This document shows positions 9,588 through 18,589 of a stretch of 56,869 nt of DNA, in pieces. The position numbers and the translations under genes were made by a program. The stretch lies in contig CAZVCG010000008.1 in the NCBI GenBank assembly GCA_964626265.1, positions 1-56,869 on the forward strand, read 5' to 3'. The stretch comes from CAZVCG01 sp964626265. GTDB taxonomy: Bacteria > Pseudomonadota > Alphaproteobacteria > UBA9219. Every line of letters starts with the position of its first letter. The stretch's first letter is position 1. A model generated the notes under the pieces. It searched no databases, had not been told where the DNA came from, and worked only from the letters and a program-made list of their open reading frames with translations.

Positions 9588-10526
9588 ATGAGTGAATTCA
9601 CCATGCCTTTGCTGTCATTTTCCGTTGTCATTCCAGTCTATAACCGCGCCGACAGAATTTTGCCGACTTTGAATTCGGTGCGCAACCAAACCTGCAATGA
9701 TTTCGAATGCATCATCGTCGATGACGGTTCGGACGACGCCAAGGAATTGAAAAAACTGGTCGAAGACATGAAAGACGACCGTTTCCTGTACATATGGCGG
9801 CCGAATGGGGGCGGCGGCGCCGCCCGCAATACGGGCATTTTGGCCGCGCGGGGCCGTTACATAGCCTTTCTCGATTCCGACGACCTTTTCCTTCCGCATA
9901 AACTGGAAACCTGCCGCCAACATCTTTCGTCCGATCCTTTGCGGGCGCTTTACTCCCGCATGCATGTGGATAGAGGCGTTGGGCGGCATTGGATCAGGCC
10001 GGACAGGGCCATAAGGCCAGATGAGGACATGGGCGAATATTTATTTGTCTACAACCAGTTTATCCAAACCTCGACCATCGTTCTGCCCCGCGAAACGGCG
10101 GCGGCCACGTTGTTCGACCCGCAATTGCGCAAAGGCCAGGATCTGGACTTTTGCTTGCGGCTTCATCAGCGGGGCGTTCGTTTTGACATGGTTCCTGAGC
10201 CTTTAACCGTGTGGGTCGATCAAACCGAGATCGGCAGGACATCGCGCACGAAGGGGTACGAGGCTCCGCTTGCGTGGCTGGAGAGATCAAGCCATCTCAT
10301 GACGGCTCGCGCAATTGCGGGTTACCGCGCGACGGTGCTTTTTTATTACATGGCGAAGAGCAGGCCTTTGCGGGCAATGGTATATTTGATTCAGGGAGGG
10401 ATCGCGGGCGTTCCGTTGCGCGTGTTGGCGCGGCAATTTTTGCGCGGCTTTTTGCCAAGGGGTTTTTACAGGGCTTTGGTCAACCGTTTCGTCGCTTTCT
10501 CGGGAAGCGAAATCAAAAAGGCCTAA
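9588..10526 (+). CDS. Family 2 glycosyltransferase
   Basis: A 312-residue GT-A enzyme. The nucleotide-sugar binding start SVVIPVYNRADRI lies near residue 12, the VDDGSDD strand near residue 45, and the metal-binding DSDD near residue 98. It uses a nucleotide-activated sugar to extend the lipid-linked repeat unit at the cytoplasmic face. An alternative ATG lies 15 bases in (9603); neither start has a strong Shine-Dalgarno. A short run of alternating TA (about 9577-9588) immediately precedes it. Composition shifts here to GC-richer than the two genes upstream. Donor and linkage cannot be told. Confidence 0.85.
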   Translation: MSEFTMPLLSFSVVIPVYNRADRILPTLNSVRNQTCNDFECIIVDDGSDDAKELKKLVEDMKDDRFLYIWRPNGGGGAARNTGILAARGRYIAFLDSDDLFLPHKLETCRQHLSSDPLRALYSRMHVDRGVGRHWIRPDRAIRPDEDMGEYLFVYNQFIQTSTIVLPRETAAATLFDPQLRKGQDLDFCLRLHQRGVRFDMVPEPLTVWVDQTEIGRTSRTKGYEAPLAWLERSSHLMTARAIAGYRATVLFYYMAKSRPLRAMVYLIQGGIAGVPLRVLARQFLRGFLPRGFYRALVNRFVAFSGSEIKKA

Positions 10527-10527
10527 A

Positions 10528-11400
10528 ATGTTGAAGGCCATGACGAGAGAGATGTTGTTTTCCCTTATCCGGCCGTTGCCGGATAGGGCGGCCATTCAGA
10601 TTCTGCTCGTCCGGAAATTTAAAAGGTTGTGCGATTTCCAAAACCCGATAACCTTCAACGAAAAGATAAACTGGCGCAAGTTGTATCAGCGCGATCCGCG
10701 CCTTTCCGTCTTTGCCGATAAAATCGCCGTCAAAAGGGAAATCGCCCGCCTTGTCGGCGAGCAATACGTCGTCCCCACGCTTTGGCATGGCGAAAGGCCG
10801 GAAGACATCCCCTTTGAATCGCTCAAGCCGCCCTATGTCATCAAAACCAACCATGGATGGAACGACGCCGTATTCATAAGGTCGAAAGACGGCATCGACA
10901 AAAAGAAAATCGCCGCGAAAATGAAAAAGGCCCTAAGGCGCGACCATGGCCGCGCCAACCGCGAGCGGGCCTATCGCGGCATCAAGCCGGAAATCCTGGT
11001 CGAAAAAATGCTGCAAACGCCCGACGGCGGCACGCCAAACGACTATAAGTTTTTCGTTTATCACGGAAAGGCGCATTTCGTTCAGGTGGACTCAAACCGC
11101 TTTGGCGAGCACAAAATGGCTTTTTTCGGCCGCGACTGGAACAAGTTGCCGTTCACGAAAGGCAACCTGCAAATCGAAGGCGACGTGCCCAAGCCGTTAC
11201 ACTATGATTTGATGATCGAGCTGGCCGAAAAAATCGGCGCGCAGTTTGACTTTGTGCGGGTGGATTTTTATGATTTGCCGGAAGGCGTGTTTTTCGGCGA
11301 AACCACCTTTTACCCCGCCGCAGGCTTTGGCCGCTTTTATCCCGACGAATGGGACGAAATTTTCGGCAGGCCGTGGAAAATTTCTTCAATTTTCTCTTAA
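10528..11400 (+). CDS. TupA-like ATP-grasp family protein
   Basis: A 290-residue protein of the TupA-like ATP-grasp family found in capsule and teichuronopeptide loci. Typical segments are FNEKINWRKLY near residue 45, a Lys-containing YVIKTNHGWN near residue 107 corresponding to the nucleotide-binding strand, EILVEKML near residue 155, and the acidic metal-binding end QFDFVRVDFY. ATP-grasp enzymes form amide or ester bonds through acyl-phosphates, so this one may add an amino acid or similar group to the polymer. The start follows the GT2 stop by one base. Product chemistry is inference. Confidence 0.75.
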   Translation: MLKAMTREMLFSLIRPLPDRAAIQILLVRKFKRLCDFQNPITFNEKINWRKLYQRDPRLSVFADKIAVKREIARLVGEQYVVPTLWHGERPEDIPFESLKPPYVIKTNHGWNDAVFIRSKDGIDKKKIAAKMKKALRRDHGRANRERAYRGIKPEILVEKMLQTPDGGTPNDYKFFVYHGKAHFVQVDSNRFGEHKMAFFGRDWNKLPFTKGNLQIEGDVPKPLHYDLMIELAEKIGAQFDFVRVDFYDLPEGVFFGETTFYPAAGFGRFYPDEWDEIFGRPWKISSIFS

Positions 11401-11402
11401 TA

Positions 11403-12531
11403 ATGGGTGTTCGTCTTATGTCATCGTTGCAGCAAACCAATCATGTATATGTGAAGCGCGTGGCGGACTGTCTTGCGGACTGGCATGGACGGACAGCACA
11501 TGTATTGAAAAATTTTAAAGCCGCTCTACTCTATAAAAGGAAGATAGGCCGAATTCTCGAACGTCAGGGAATCAAGGGAAAAGAAAAATTTAGTATAAAG
11601 CATTTTAAATCCTTCAACTATTCTGATGCCAGATGGCATCAAATGTNNNNNNNNNNNNNNNNAAATAATTAGCGAAAATTATGTCCCTGAAGATTTATAT
11701 TATATTAACATCGAGCCTTTTTTTAATCCGCCATCTCGGCGTAGCGTTTACAGAGACAAAAATCTTTTTGATAAGTTGCGTCTACCTTGCTCAATGCCAC
11801 GCACGATCGGAAGATTTATGGTTGGGCGTTTTTGGGATGCTGATTATTCCCCCGTAAGCCATGAGCGGATATTAAAAAACTTTTCTGAGTTGGTTGTAAA
11901 GCCGAGTCTAAATGCGGGGGGAGGAAAAGACGTAGCGTTTATGAAAAGCTCGGAGGCAATAGAATTCATTGAAAGCCTGATTAATCGAAATTCATCCGAT
12001 GAATACATAATACAAGAACCCGTAATGCAGTCATCATGTATGGCTAAGTTGTGTCCTGATTCAGTCAACACTCTGCGAATTATGACGATGAATTATGGTG
12101 GGATCGTGAGGGTTCTTTCCTCGGTCGTGCGTGTGGGGAGGAAGGGCTCGCGAACGGATAATGTTTCCGGGGGTGGTTTGTCTTGCGGAATTAATGAAGG
12201 TAGGCTTATCGCCAATGCTTACAATGAAAGCATGTGTTCCGTGCAGGTGCATCCTGATACCAATATTAGTTTTAAAGGATATGATATTATTGGATATGAA
12301 AAAGCAGAGCAGACATGTTTATCTCTACATAAGATAATCCCTGAACTTGCCTTAATATCTTGGGATATCGCTATAAATCATAATAATGAGCCCGTCGTTA
12401 TAGAATTGAACGTGAACTGTCAGGGGATAAACCTGCATCAAGCGGCTCATGGCCCTCTGTTTGGCGATTTAATCCACGACATCCTTAAAAAAACGAGACC
12501 AAAAGTGGTGTTTAATTATCCAATTGGTTGA
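11403..12531 (+). CDS. Sugar-transfer-associated ATP-grasp protein, interrupted by an assembly gap
   Basis: Two open segments belong to one gene. The first starts at ATG 11403 (alternative 11418), two bases after the TupA-like stop, and runs into the N run; the second resumes after it in another frame and continues to 12531. The shift of frame is most simply explained by a wrong gap length, not a mutation. The C-terminal part matches the sugar-transfer-associated ATP-grasp family: SELVVKPSLNAGGGKDV (nucleotide-binding Lys), DSVNTLRIMT, VSGGGLSCGI and the metal-binding end VIELNVNCQG. It may modify the polymer in succession with the preceding ATP-grasp protein. Strongly AT-rich. Its last 63 bases overlap the convergent flippase gene. 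Confidence 0.72.
11647..11662. other. Assembly gap (16 N)
   Basis: A run of 16 unknown bases inside the ATP-grasp gene. The open frame to the left and the frame to the right differ, so the true distance is probably not 16 bases. Confidence 0.97.
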
Positions 12532-13965
12532 CCCATTTTTTCGCATGAGGGCTATACTGGAAAGCAGCATTTTTTTCTGTAACAATAAAAAACCACCGCT
12601 GTAAATAAGACCGCTAGCAAATATAATAAGTGTTAGTTTTGTCCAGCCCGAGAAGGCGATTAAAGAGGTTTGGTCAATAATTAATAGAAAAGCCCCCATC
12701 AAGATTGCAAGCAGCAGGGGCGGCCATAAAGAAAAATAGTTGTTCAAAAGGCAAATTTTGGTTTTTCGCTTGATCAAGACCGTATACGTGGCGACAGCCA
12801 AAAAAGACCCCATTACTTTAGTCACTATAACTGCTGTTATGCCAAGCCAAGCAACGCTGAAATAGGCGAGCGCGGCAAGCATGACGATAATCGTTTGCGC
12901 TCTCAATAAGGCTGTAATATGTCTATGCGCCCTCAATATACTGCGTAAAATGATGTTGGCGGAAAAAGATATCATCGTTAACGAAAACAACTGTAGAACG
13001 CCCGTCGCGGCTGCCCACTTCTGTCCGAAGATGAGAGGCACGAAAAGCGGCGCGGTCATCATGATGCCGACGACGATCGGGAAGATGACCGAGCCGACAA
13101 GGAATATGGTTTGCTTCAAGATGGCTTTTTGCTTTTCCAGATCACCCGAAATCTCGGAAAGCGCGGGATAGACGACGCCTAAAACGGGCTGGATGACGCC
13201 GTCCTGAATCGCGCCGCACACCCTTATGACAAACGAATAATAGCCTACCGCCGCAGGGCCGAGAAAATAGCCCAGCACGAAGCGCGGCGTTTGCGCGTCG
13301 AAGAAGGAGACAAACAACGATCCTGTCTGGCCCATCCCCAATTTCAACATTTCGCCCAGCGCATCTCTGCTGAACATCAGCCGTGGCCGCCATTTCAGCC
13401 CCATCCACACGACCACGTTGATGATGATCTGGGATACGATTTGCTGAAAGGCCAAGGCGAACGCGCCATAGCCCTTCATTGCCGCTGCGATCCCCACGGC
13501 TCCGCCCACAAGAGCGGCGAAGAAAGTGCGGATCGTGAAGACCCTGAAGTCCATCTTCGCCGTGATAAGGGCTGTGGGCACCGCCGCTATGGCGAATAGA
13601 AAGGGGACGATGGAAAAGGCCTGAAGCAGCGGCGCCAGTTTTTCCTGTCCGAACAATGCCGAAAAGGGCTGCGCCGCGGCGAAGGAGAGCAGCGATAAAA
13701 CCGCGCCGCCGCCCGTGACTGTCCAGAACAAGGAGGAAAGGCGCAGGTCGTCCCTGATCCTCATGCTGATGACGGCGTCCACCAAGCCGGATGTGACGTT
13801 ATTCATGAGCATCATGACGATGCCGCACAGCGCCACCAGGCCGTATTCCTCCGGCCCTATCATGCGGGCGATAACGGCGAAGACTACAAACGACGAAATC
13901 TGCTGCGCTCCTTTTTCAAGGAACAGCCAGAACGCGCCCTTAGCCATTTTTTTGCGGATGCCCAT
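12469..13965 (-). CDS. Wzx-type polysaccharide flippase (MOP superfamily)
   Basis: A 498-residue integral membrane protein with about 14 hydrophobic segments. It begins MGIRKKMAKGAFWLFLEKG, a common opening of the polysaccharide transport / lipopolysaccharide flippase branch of the MOP superfamily. It would move undecaprenyl-linked repeat units across the inner membrane for the Wzy-type protein. It is the last gene of the leftward five-gene export operon, 11 bases after the kinase-like gene. Its 3' end overlaps the convergent ATP-grasp gene by 63 bases. The C-terminal third (12469 to about 13000) is AT-rich while the rest is GC-rich, suggesting a recombination junction inside the gene. Confidence 0.85.
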   Translation of the reverse strand: MGIRKKMAKGAFWLFLEKGAQQISSFVVFAVIARMIGPEEYGLVALCGIVMMLMNNVTSGLVDAVISMRIRDDLRLSSLFWTVTGGGAVLSLLSFAAAQPFSALFGQEKLAPLLQAFSIVPFLFAIAAVPTALITAKMDFRVFTIRTFFAALVGGAVGIAAAMKGYGAFALAFQQIVSQIIINVVVWMGLKWRPRLMFSRDALGEMLKLGMGQTGSLFVSFFDAQTPRFVLGYFLGPAAVGYYSFVIRVCGAIQDGVIQPVLGVVYPALSEISGDLEKQKAILKQTIFLVGSVIFPIVVGIMMTAPLFVPLIFGQKWAAATGVLQLFSLTMISFSANIILRSILRAHRHITALLRAQTIIVMLAALAYFSVAWLGITAVIVTKVMGSFLAVATYTVLIKRKTKICLLNNYFSLWPPLLLAILMGAFLLIIDQTSLIAFSGWTKLTLIIFASGLIYSGGFLLLQKKMLLSSIALMRKNGSTNWIIKHHFWSRFFKDVVD

Positions 13966-13976
13966 AATGCTTATAT

Positions 13977-14765
13977 TTATGCGCCGTCGTTCAACACGGT
14001 CCCGATCACATTCGCAGCGGATAGGGACTCAAGACTGCGTTTGATGTCGTCCGTCCGGGTTTGGCCGTCGCGCACCACGAGCAGGGCCGCGTCCACGTTC
14101 GGCATGAACGCGATGGGGTCGTCTTGGGTCAGCACGGGCGGCATGTCATAAATGACAATGCGGTCCGGATAGCGCGTTTTGAGCTCGCGGGCGAGGGCGG
14201 CCATCTTGGGCGACCCAAGAACCTCAGATGACAGTTCCAGCGGGTTCCCTGCGGGCAGCAGACTAAGTCTGTCAAACGGCAGTTTGACCAAACACGAGGC
14301 GATCGACGTGTTATGGAACAGGTAGTCGCTCAATCCTGCCGAAGGCTCGATACCTAAAAACTTGCTGATGTTCGGCTTTCTCAAATCGAGATCGACCAGA
14401 AGGACCGTTTGCTTAAGGTCTAGTACGATGCTGATGGCCAGATTGATAGCGATCGTTGTTTTGCCGTCGCCGTAATGCGGGCTTGTGATGGCCAGCGCCT
14501 TAAAGCCCGACTGTCCCATTGTCTGCAAAACCTGCGTGCGCAGAATGCGAAAAGCGTCGGCTTCGGCAGACCGCGTGAGGTGGGCGATAATGCGGTTTCT
14601 TTCGAAATCCGCTTCGCTCATGGCGTCGAAAGACGGAACCGGCGTCTTGATAGGCGACGTTGAGCCAAGGCTGGCGGCCAAGTGCGTTTGATCGGCGAGC
14701 GTCGTCGGGGTTCCGATTCCTGCTTGAAGCCTTGCCTTCTGAAGCGCTTTTTCCAATTTATCCAT
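13977..14765 (-). CDS. CpsD/CapB-like P-loop ATPase of the exopolysaccharide system
   Basis: A 262-residue cytoplasmic ATPase of the bacterial tyrosine-kinase fold (CpsD/CapB, as found beside exosortases). The Walker A region reads SPHYGDGKTTIAINLA near residue 90, the Walker A' region LLVDLDLRKP near residue 122, and the late strand VIYDMPPVL near residue 202. These proteins pair with a Wzz-like chain-length protein, which is the gene 23 bases upstream here, and cycle with it to control polymer length. The usual C-terminal tyrosine cluster is absent: the protein ends VIGTVLNDGA. It may therefore act as an ATPase switch without autophosphorylation, or be truncated. A GGAG ribosome site precedes the ATG. 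Confidence 0.82.
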   Translation of the reverse strand: MDKLEKALQKARLQAGIGTPTTLADQTHLAASLGSTSPIKTPVPSFDAMSEADFERNRIIAHLTRSAEADAFRILRTQVLQTMGQSGFKALAITSPHYGDGKTTIAINLAISIVLDLKQTVLLVDLDLRKPNISKFLGIEPSAGLSDYLFHNTSIASCLVKLPFDRLSLLPAGNPLELSSEVLGSPKMAALARELKTRYPDRIVIYDMPPVLTQDDPIAFMPNVDAALLVVRDGQTRTDDIKRSLESLSAANVIGTVLNDGA

Positions 14766-14788
14766 TACTATTCTCCAAGCCTAAGCGT

Positions 14789-16564
14789 TCAGGACAAGCC
14801 AAGCCGACGGGCAATAACGGCCCACAGGACGTCTAACGGCATCACAGTGAAAGAAAAAACGATAACGGCTAAGATGAAAAGCAAAACGCTAGCGATTATA
14901 ATGTAACGGTTGCGTTTGTTGCTCTCACTGCGTTCCTGAAGCGTATAAATATGAGGTATGGTGACGAGCGGCGATACGCCGACCAACGCCGCCAAATGCC
15001 GCGGTCCTACCACGCTTTGGCTTATTAGTTGCGCGGCAACCACGCTTCCAAGTCCGGCCATGAGAGAAAGAAAGAATCCGGCGGCGACGATTAACAAGCG
15101 GGGCGGTTTGGTTTGAAGCGGAAGTTCAGGCGGGTTGATGACCGATAGCCTCTGTCCTTTCCTGTCCTGTTCCATCTGTTCGCTCATATCAGCGGCCATT
15201 TTTTTTGCTTTTAGTTCGCGATAGCGCAATTGCGCGTTGTCATAATCGCGGGTCAGCGTGGCCATTTCCTGCTCGACAGCCGGGTTGGCGGCGACTGCCT
15301 GCTGGAATTTAGCTTGTTGTTCGGCCAAGACGTCTCTTTGCGCCACGAGAGACTTGTATTGCTCCTCGGCTGCCTGTAATTGCGCGACGACTTGAAGATA
15401 GGCCGGATTGTCTGCGTCGCGTTTTATGGCTCCGGCCAATGGGTCGTCCTTAGTTTTTTCTTTCAATTGTTCTTCTAGCTTGCTGAGTTGGCCTTTCAAG
15501 GCCTGAACGCCCGGGTTTTCCGGGCCATATGTCTTTTCCGCCGCAGCTAGATTTGCGCGTACATCGGCGATTTTCGCTTTCAAGGGGGCCGTGTTATTTG
15601 ACGGCGCGGTATGCACTTGCGGCTTCAAGGCTTCGATCTGGTTTCTTGTCTTGACGACGTCAGGGTGATTGGGGCCGTATTGGGCCGTCAGAGAGGCGTA
15701 TTGAGCCTGCAACGCCTTCAATTGGACGGCGGGCGTGGTCAATACTTGCCCATCGGCGAGAACGCGCGAATAGGGTTCGATAACGGCGAGCTGGGCGCGC
15801 AGGGCGCCTTGGGTGCCTTCGTTTGCCGTGATTTGAGCGTTCAGGTGTTGAATGTTCATAGCCGTTGTCACGGCGGTTTGCTGGTTGAACAGCAGAGCTT
15901 CGGGACGTGTATCGCCGTGCTGCGATCTGAACTCGGCTATTTTCTTTTCCTGTTCGACCATCGTTGATTCCAGGGCTTCAATTTGCGAGGCCAAAAGCGC
16001 GGAAGTTTCCTTGGCTTGGGATCGGCGGTTTTTGAGATCCTCGTCCAGGAAACGCGTCACGAGTTCGTTGGTAACCTGTTGGGAGAGAAGAGGGTCGCTG
16101 TAATCGAAGCTGAGCAAGAAGGCGATGGCCGAAAGTTGCCCTGCCGAGGCTTTTTGAGCCGAGGCGGGATTGGCAAGCGCCGTGCTGACAAGGTCAAGCT
16201 TGATATTCTTTCTCATCGTTTCCGCGATGGCCGCAATGGGGGTGTTTTGCCGTGCGGAGGGATATAGATTGAACTTTGTGATGATCTCGGCGAGAGAGCC
16301 GGTCGACAATACTTTTTGTTGAATATGGCTGATGCGCAAGTCAGCAAGCGCTTGAGACATGTCGCTTGCGCTCATGCCGATGGGCATCGTCATGTTGGCG
16401 GGGATTTCAGATTGTTCGACCTCGACGGTAGCCGTCGATCGGTAATTCGACCAGTTTAACGCGAAAAGCACGGACAAGGCAAACAAGACGACAGTCGTAA
16501 CAATAAAATACTTTTTTCGTCTTACAATGATCGCAATGTAATCGTTTAACGAAAGCTCATCCAT
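14789..16564 (-). CDS. Wzz/GumC-type polysaccharide chain-length determinant
   Basis: A 591-residue inner-membrane protein. It has one membrane helix near residues 18-36 (IVTTVVLFALSVLFAL), a long periplasmic region with extended coiled coil (about 190-460, rich in Gln, Ala, Glu and Lys), and helices near 495-515 and 550-580. This is the polysaccharide co-polymerase layout of exosortase-linked loci, where it partners the P-loop kinase encoded just downstream and the export channel. It sets chain length and couples polymerisation to export. GAGGAG lies just before the ATG. Longer than classical Wzz (about 330 residues), as expected for the GumC/EpsF-like branch. Confidence 0.85.
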   Translation of the reverse strand: MDELSLNDYIAIIVRRKKYFIVTTVVLFALSVLFALNWSNYRSTATVEVEQSEIPANMTMPIGMSASDMSQALADLRISHIQQKVLSTGSLAEIITKFNLYPSARQNTPIAAIAETMRKNIKLDLVSTALANPASAQKASAGQLSAIAFLLSFDYSDPLLSQQVTNELVTRFLDEDLKNRRSQAKETSALLASQIEALESTMVEQEKKIAEFRSQHGDTRPEALLFNQQTAVTTAMNIQHLNAQITANEGTQGALRAQLAVIEPYSRVLADGQVLTTPAVQLKALQAQYASLTAQYGPNHPDVVKTRNQIEALKPQVHTAPSNNTAPLKAKIADVRANLAAAEKTYGPENPGVQALKGQLSKLEEQLKEKTKDDPLAGAIKRDADNPAYLQVVAQLQAAEEQYKSLVAQRDVLAEQQAKFQQAVAANPAVEQEMATLTRDYDNAQLRYRELKAKKMAADMSEQMEQDRKGQRLSVINPPELPLQTKPPRLLIVAAGFFLSLMAGLGSVVAAQLISQSVVGPRHLAALVGVSPLVTIPHIYTLQERSESNKRNRYIIIASVLLFILAVIVFSFTVMPLDVLWAVIARRLGLS

Positions 16565-16603
16565 TTTTTAGCTCCTCAGTCGCCGCAAGTATGATTGCGT
16601 CCG

Positions 16604-17791
16604 TCACTTTTCGATATGGCCATAGGGTCGGTAAGTCAGGCCCAGAGTTACCATGTTTCCATTTGCAACTTCATCGCGGTCGGTCAAGGTTTCCCGTCTA
16701 AACCTGTATTTGGTCGTGATATCAAGGGTTTCCGTGGCTCGGTACGTGAGGCCCGTGGACGCGGATATGAGACTTCTCAGGTTGTTCGACGCGCCGGAAG
16801 CGTTCTTGGCAAAATGATAACTGACGAGAAAATCCCAAAACAGGTTTTCGTTGATCGCGTGTTTCTCTTTAATAGAGAATGTCGTTAACAACTGCTGGGT
16901 TCCGTTGCTGTTCGGTTGCTGCATGCGCATCGCGGTAAAATCGGTTACGTCCTGATCGCCTTTGTAGGAAAGCGTGCCGGAAAAGACGGAGTTCCATTTC
17001 CATGTCGAATCGGGAATGTTCGGGTTCTTTTCTTTCGTGGCCTCAAGACCGGCGCTGAACTTGCCCGATAATCGCGGCGTGAATGTGGCGATCCAGCCCA
17101 CGGAGGGGCCGATGCTGTCAACGGTGCGCCCGAAATCGCCGATCGTCTGATAACGCTGGGCCTGCAACGAGATGATTCCGGCGTGAAGCGGCGTGAAAGA
17201 ATGCGTCCACGAGGGCGTGAGCGCATAGACGTTATAATCCGTAAACCGCCGACTTTCGTAACGTGACGCTAAAAACTTCCCCGCTAACGTAATTTTTTCC
17301 GTTGGCAGGGGGCTGAAGGAAACGTAAGGCGATGCCGACAGGCCGAAATGACGTATGGCCCCGACATTGTTGCCGAAGGTTGTCAATTCGCTTGTGCGGG
17401 TGGTGTCGTAGTCCGTCCTTTCATGTAGGCCGATTTCAAAGCGTTCGTTTCGGTGGGAAAGGCCGAAATCGCCATGAACGTCGGTGGAATCAAAGCTTGA
17501 TTGATTGAAGATATTTTCGCTGACCGACACGTCGGCGGCAAGTTTAGTCGTGGGTGTCTGATCGATGACAACGATCCTCGGGGTCGTGGTCGAGCCGTAA
17601 AGCGGTTTCGCGTTTCTTGTCAGAAGCAGAGGATTTGAATCCCATGAACCCATTTCCGAAATAGACGGCTCAAACGAAATGTTAGCCGCGTGCGCCGATG
17701 CAGGCCACCCGGCGTTTGCCGTTATGGCTAAAAGACCCGCGCAAACAAAGTGGCGGATCTCAAACTTTCGTGAACGCGGCAAATTCAGCAT
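16604..17791 (-). CDS. Outer-membrane beta-barrel protein of the exosortase/EPS locus
   Basis: A 395-residue protein with an N-terminal signal peptide ending SAHAAN (about residue 35). The mature part alternates short polar and aromatic stretches typical of outer-membrane strands and ends with a strand (GLTYRPYG). It fits the PEP-CTERM system-associated outer-membrane family found between export and chain-length genes. It probably forms or gates the exit channel for the polymer together with the small export protein encoded 3 bases upstream. The sequence is not conserved enough for me to count strands. Family placement rests mostly on position and barrel-like character. Confidence 0.72.
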   Translation of the reverse strand: MLNLPRSRKFEIRHFVCAGLLAITANAGWPASAHAANISFEPSISEMGSWDSNPLLLTRNAKPLYGSTTTPRIVVIDQTPTTKLAADVSVSENIFNQSSFDSTDVHGDFGLSHRNERFEIGLHERTDYDTTRTSELTTFGNNVGAIRHFGLSASPYVSFSPLPTEKITLAGKFLASRYESRRFTDYNVYALTPSWTHSFTPLHAGIISLQAQRYQTIGDFGRTVDSIGPSVGWIATFTPRLSGKFSAGLEATKEKNPNIPDSTWKWNSVFSGTLSYKGDQDVTDFTAMRMQQPNSNGTQQLLTTFSIKEKHAINENLFWDFLVSYHFAKNASGASNNLRSLISASTGLTYRATETLDITTKYRFRRETLTDRDEVANGNMVTLGLTYRPYGHIEK

Positions 17792-17794
17792 AAA

Positions 17795-18367
17795 TCAGAA
17801 AAGGCCTGCCGTTGGGACTATGATGACATCGCCGGGCTTGAGAACAATATCTTTGTCGAGATTGGCCCCCTTCACGACATCTTTATAAGGGAAAGGTATC
17901 GACGTTTCTTTTTCGCCGTCACGACGCACGACGATAATGCCTCCTTCACTGGCAAAAGGCGTGAGACCGCCGGCCTGACTTAAAGCCTGCATCACGGTTG
18001 TGCGGCGGCCCATAACGAACTCGCCTGGCTTGGCGACTTGGCCAATGACGCTGACCGTGTGGCCAAGAGGAGCTTTAACCGAAACGGTCACCGAGGCGTT
18101 GGGGATTAGACTCTTAAGTCTCTCTTTTATGGTGGCTTGCACGTCCGTCGGCGTCATGCCCCTGACGTTAAGATTACCGATAAGGGGGAAGGTAATAGTG
18201 CCATCGGGCAGGACGAGCACTTCCCTGTCCAGCCCTTCCTCCTTCCAGACGGTAATTTGCAGGACATCGCCCCCGTATATGGTGTATTCCGGCTCAGCCG
18301 CCACTGCTGGACGGTAGGCCGCAAAGACGAGCGAGAATAAAACAAGCAATTTCAACAGCTTTTTCAT
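17795..18367 (-). CDS. Polysaccharide export protein (Poly_export/SLBB)
   Basis: A 190-residue periplasmic export protein and first gene of the leftward operon. A Sec signal peptide (residues 1-23, ending AVAA) has no lipobox, unlike Wza. Residues about 26-100 form the polysaccharide export domain (YTIYGGDVLQITVWKEE, then LPDGTITFPLIGNL) and residues about 107-185 an SLBB domain (VSVIGQVAKPGEF, ending LKPGDVIIVP). It is short for the family and lacks the C-terminal membrane helix of Wza, so it likely works with the barrel protein encoded next. The 222-base gap to the divergent ATPase gene should carry both promoters. Confidence 0.87.
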   Translation of the reverse strand: MKKLLKLLVLFSLVFAAYRPAVAAEPEYTIYGGDVLQITVWKEEGLDREVLVLPDGTITFPLIGNLNVRGMTPTDVQATIKERLKSLIPNASVTVSVKAPLGHTVSVIGQVAKPGEFVMGRRTTVMQALSQAGGLTPFASEGGIIVVRRDGEKETSIPFPYKDVVKGANLDKDIVLKPGDVIIVPTAGLF

Positions 18368-18589
18368 GATTGCCTCGTTTACTTAATGTATGAGGGGGGC
18401 TTTTTGAAGGCATGAATTATAAAGTATGAAAGTATATTTGAAAAGTGTAATTGTGCGATTTTATTAGTAATATAAGGCGGTTGCGGCCCTTATTTAAACG
18501 AAATGTTTAGATATTTTTTGAGTGACATGGCTAGGCGGGCCGTGAAAAAAAGCATCTGGCCAAAGCCACAGGGCTTAGGGAGTTGGGTA

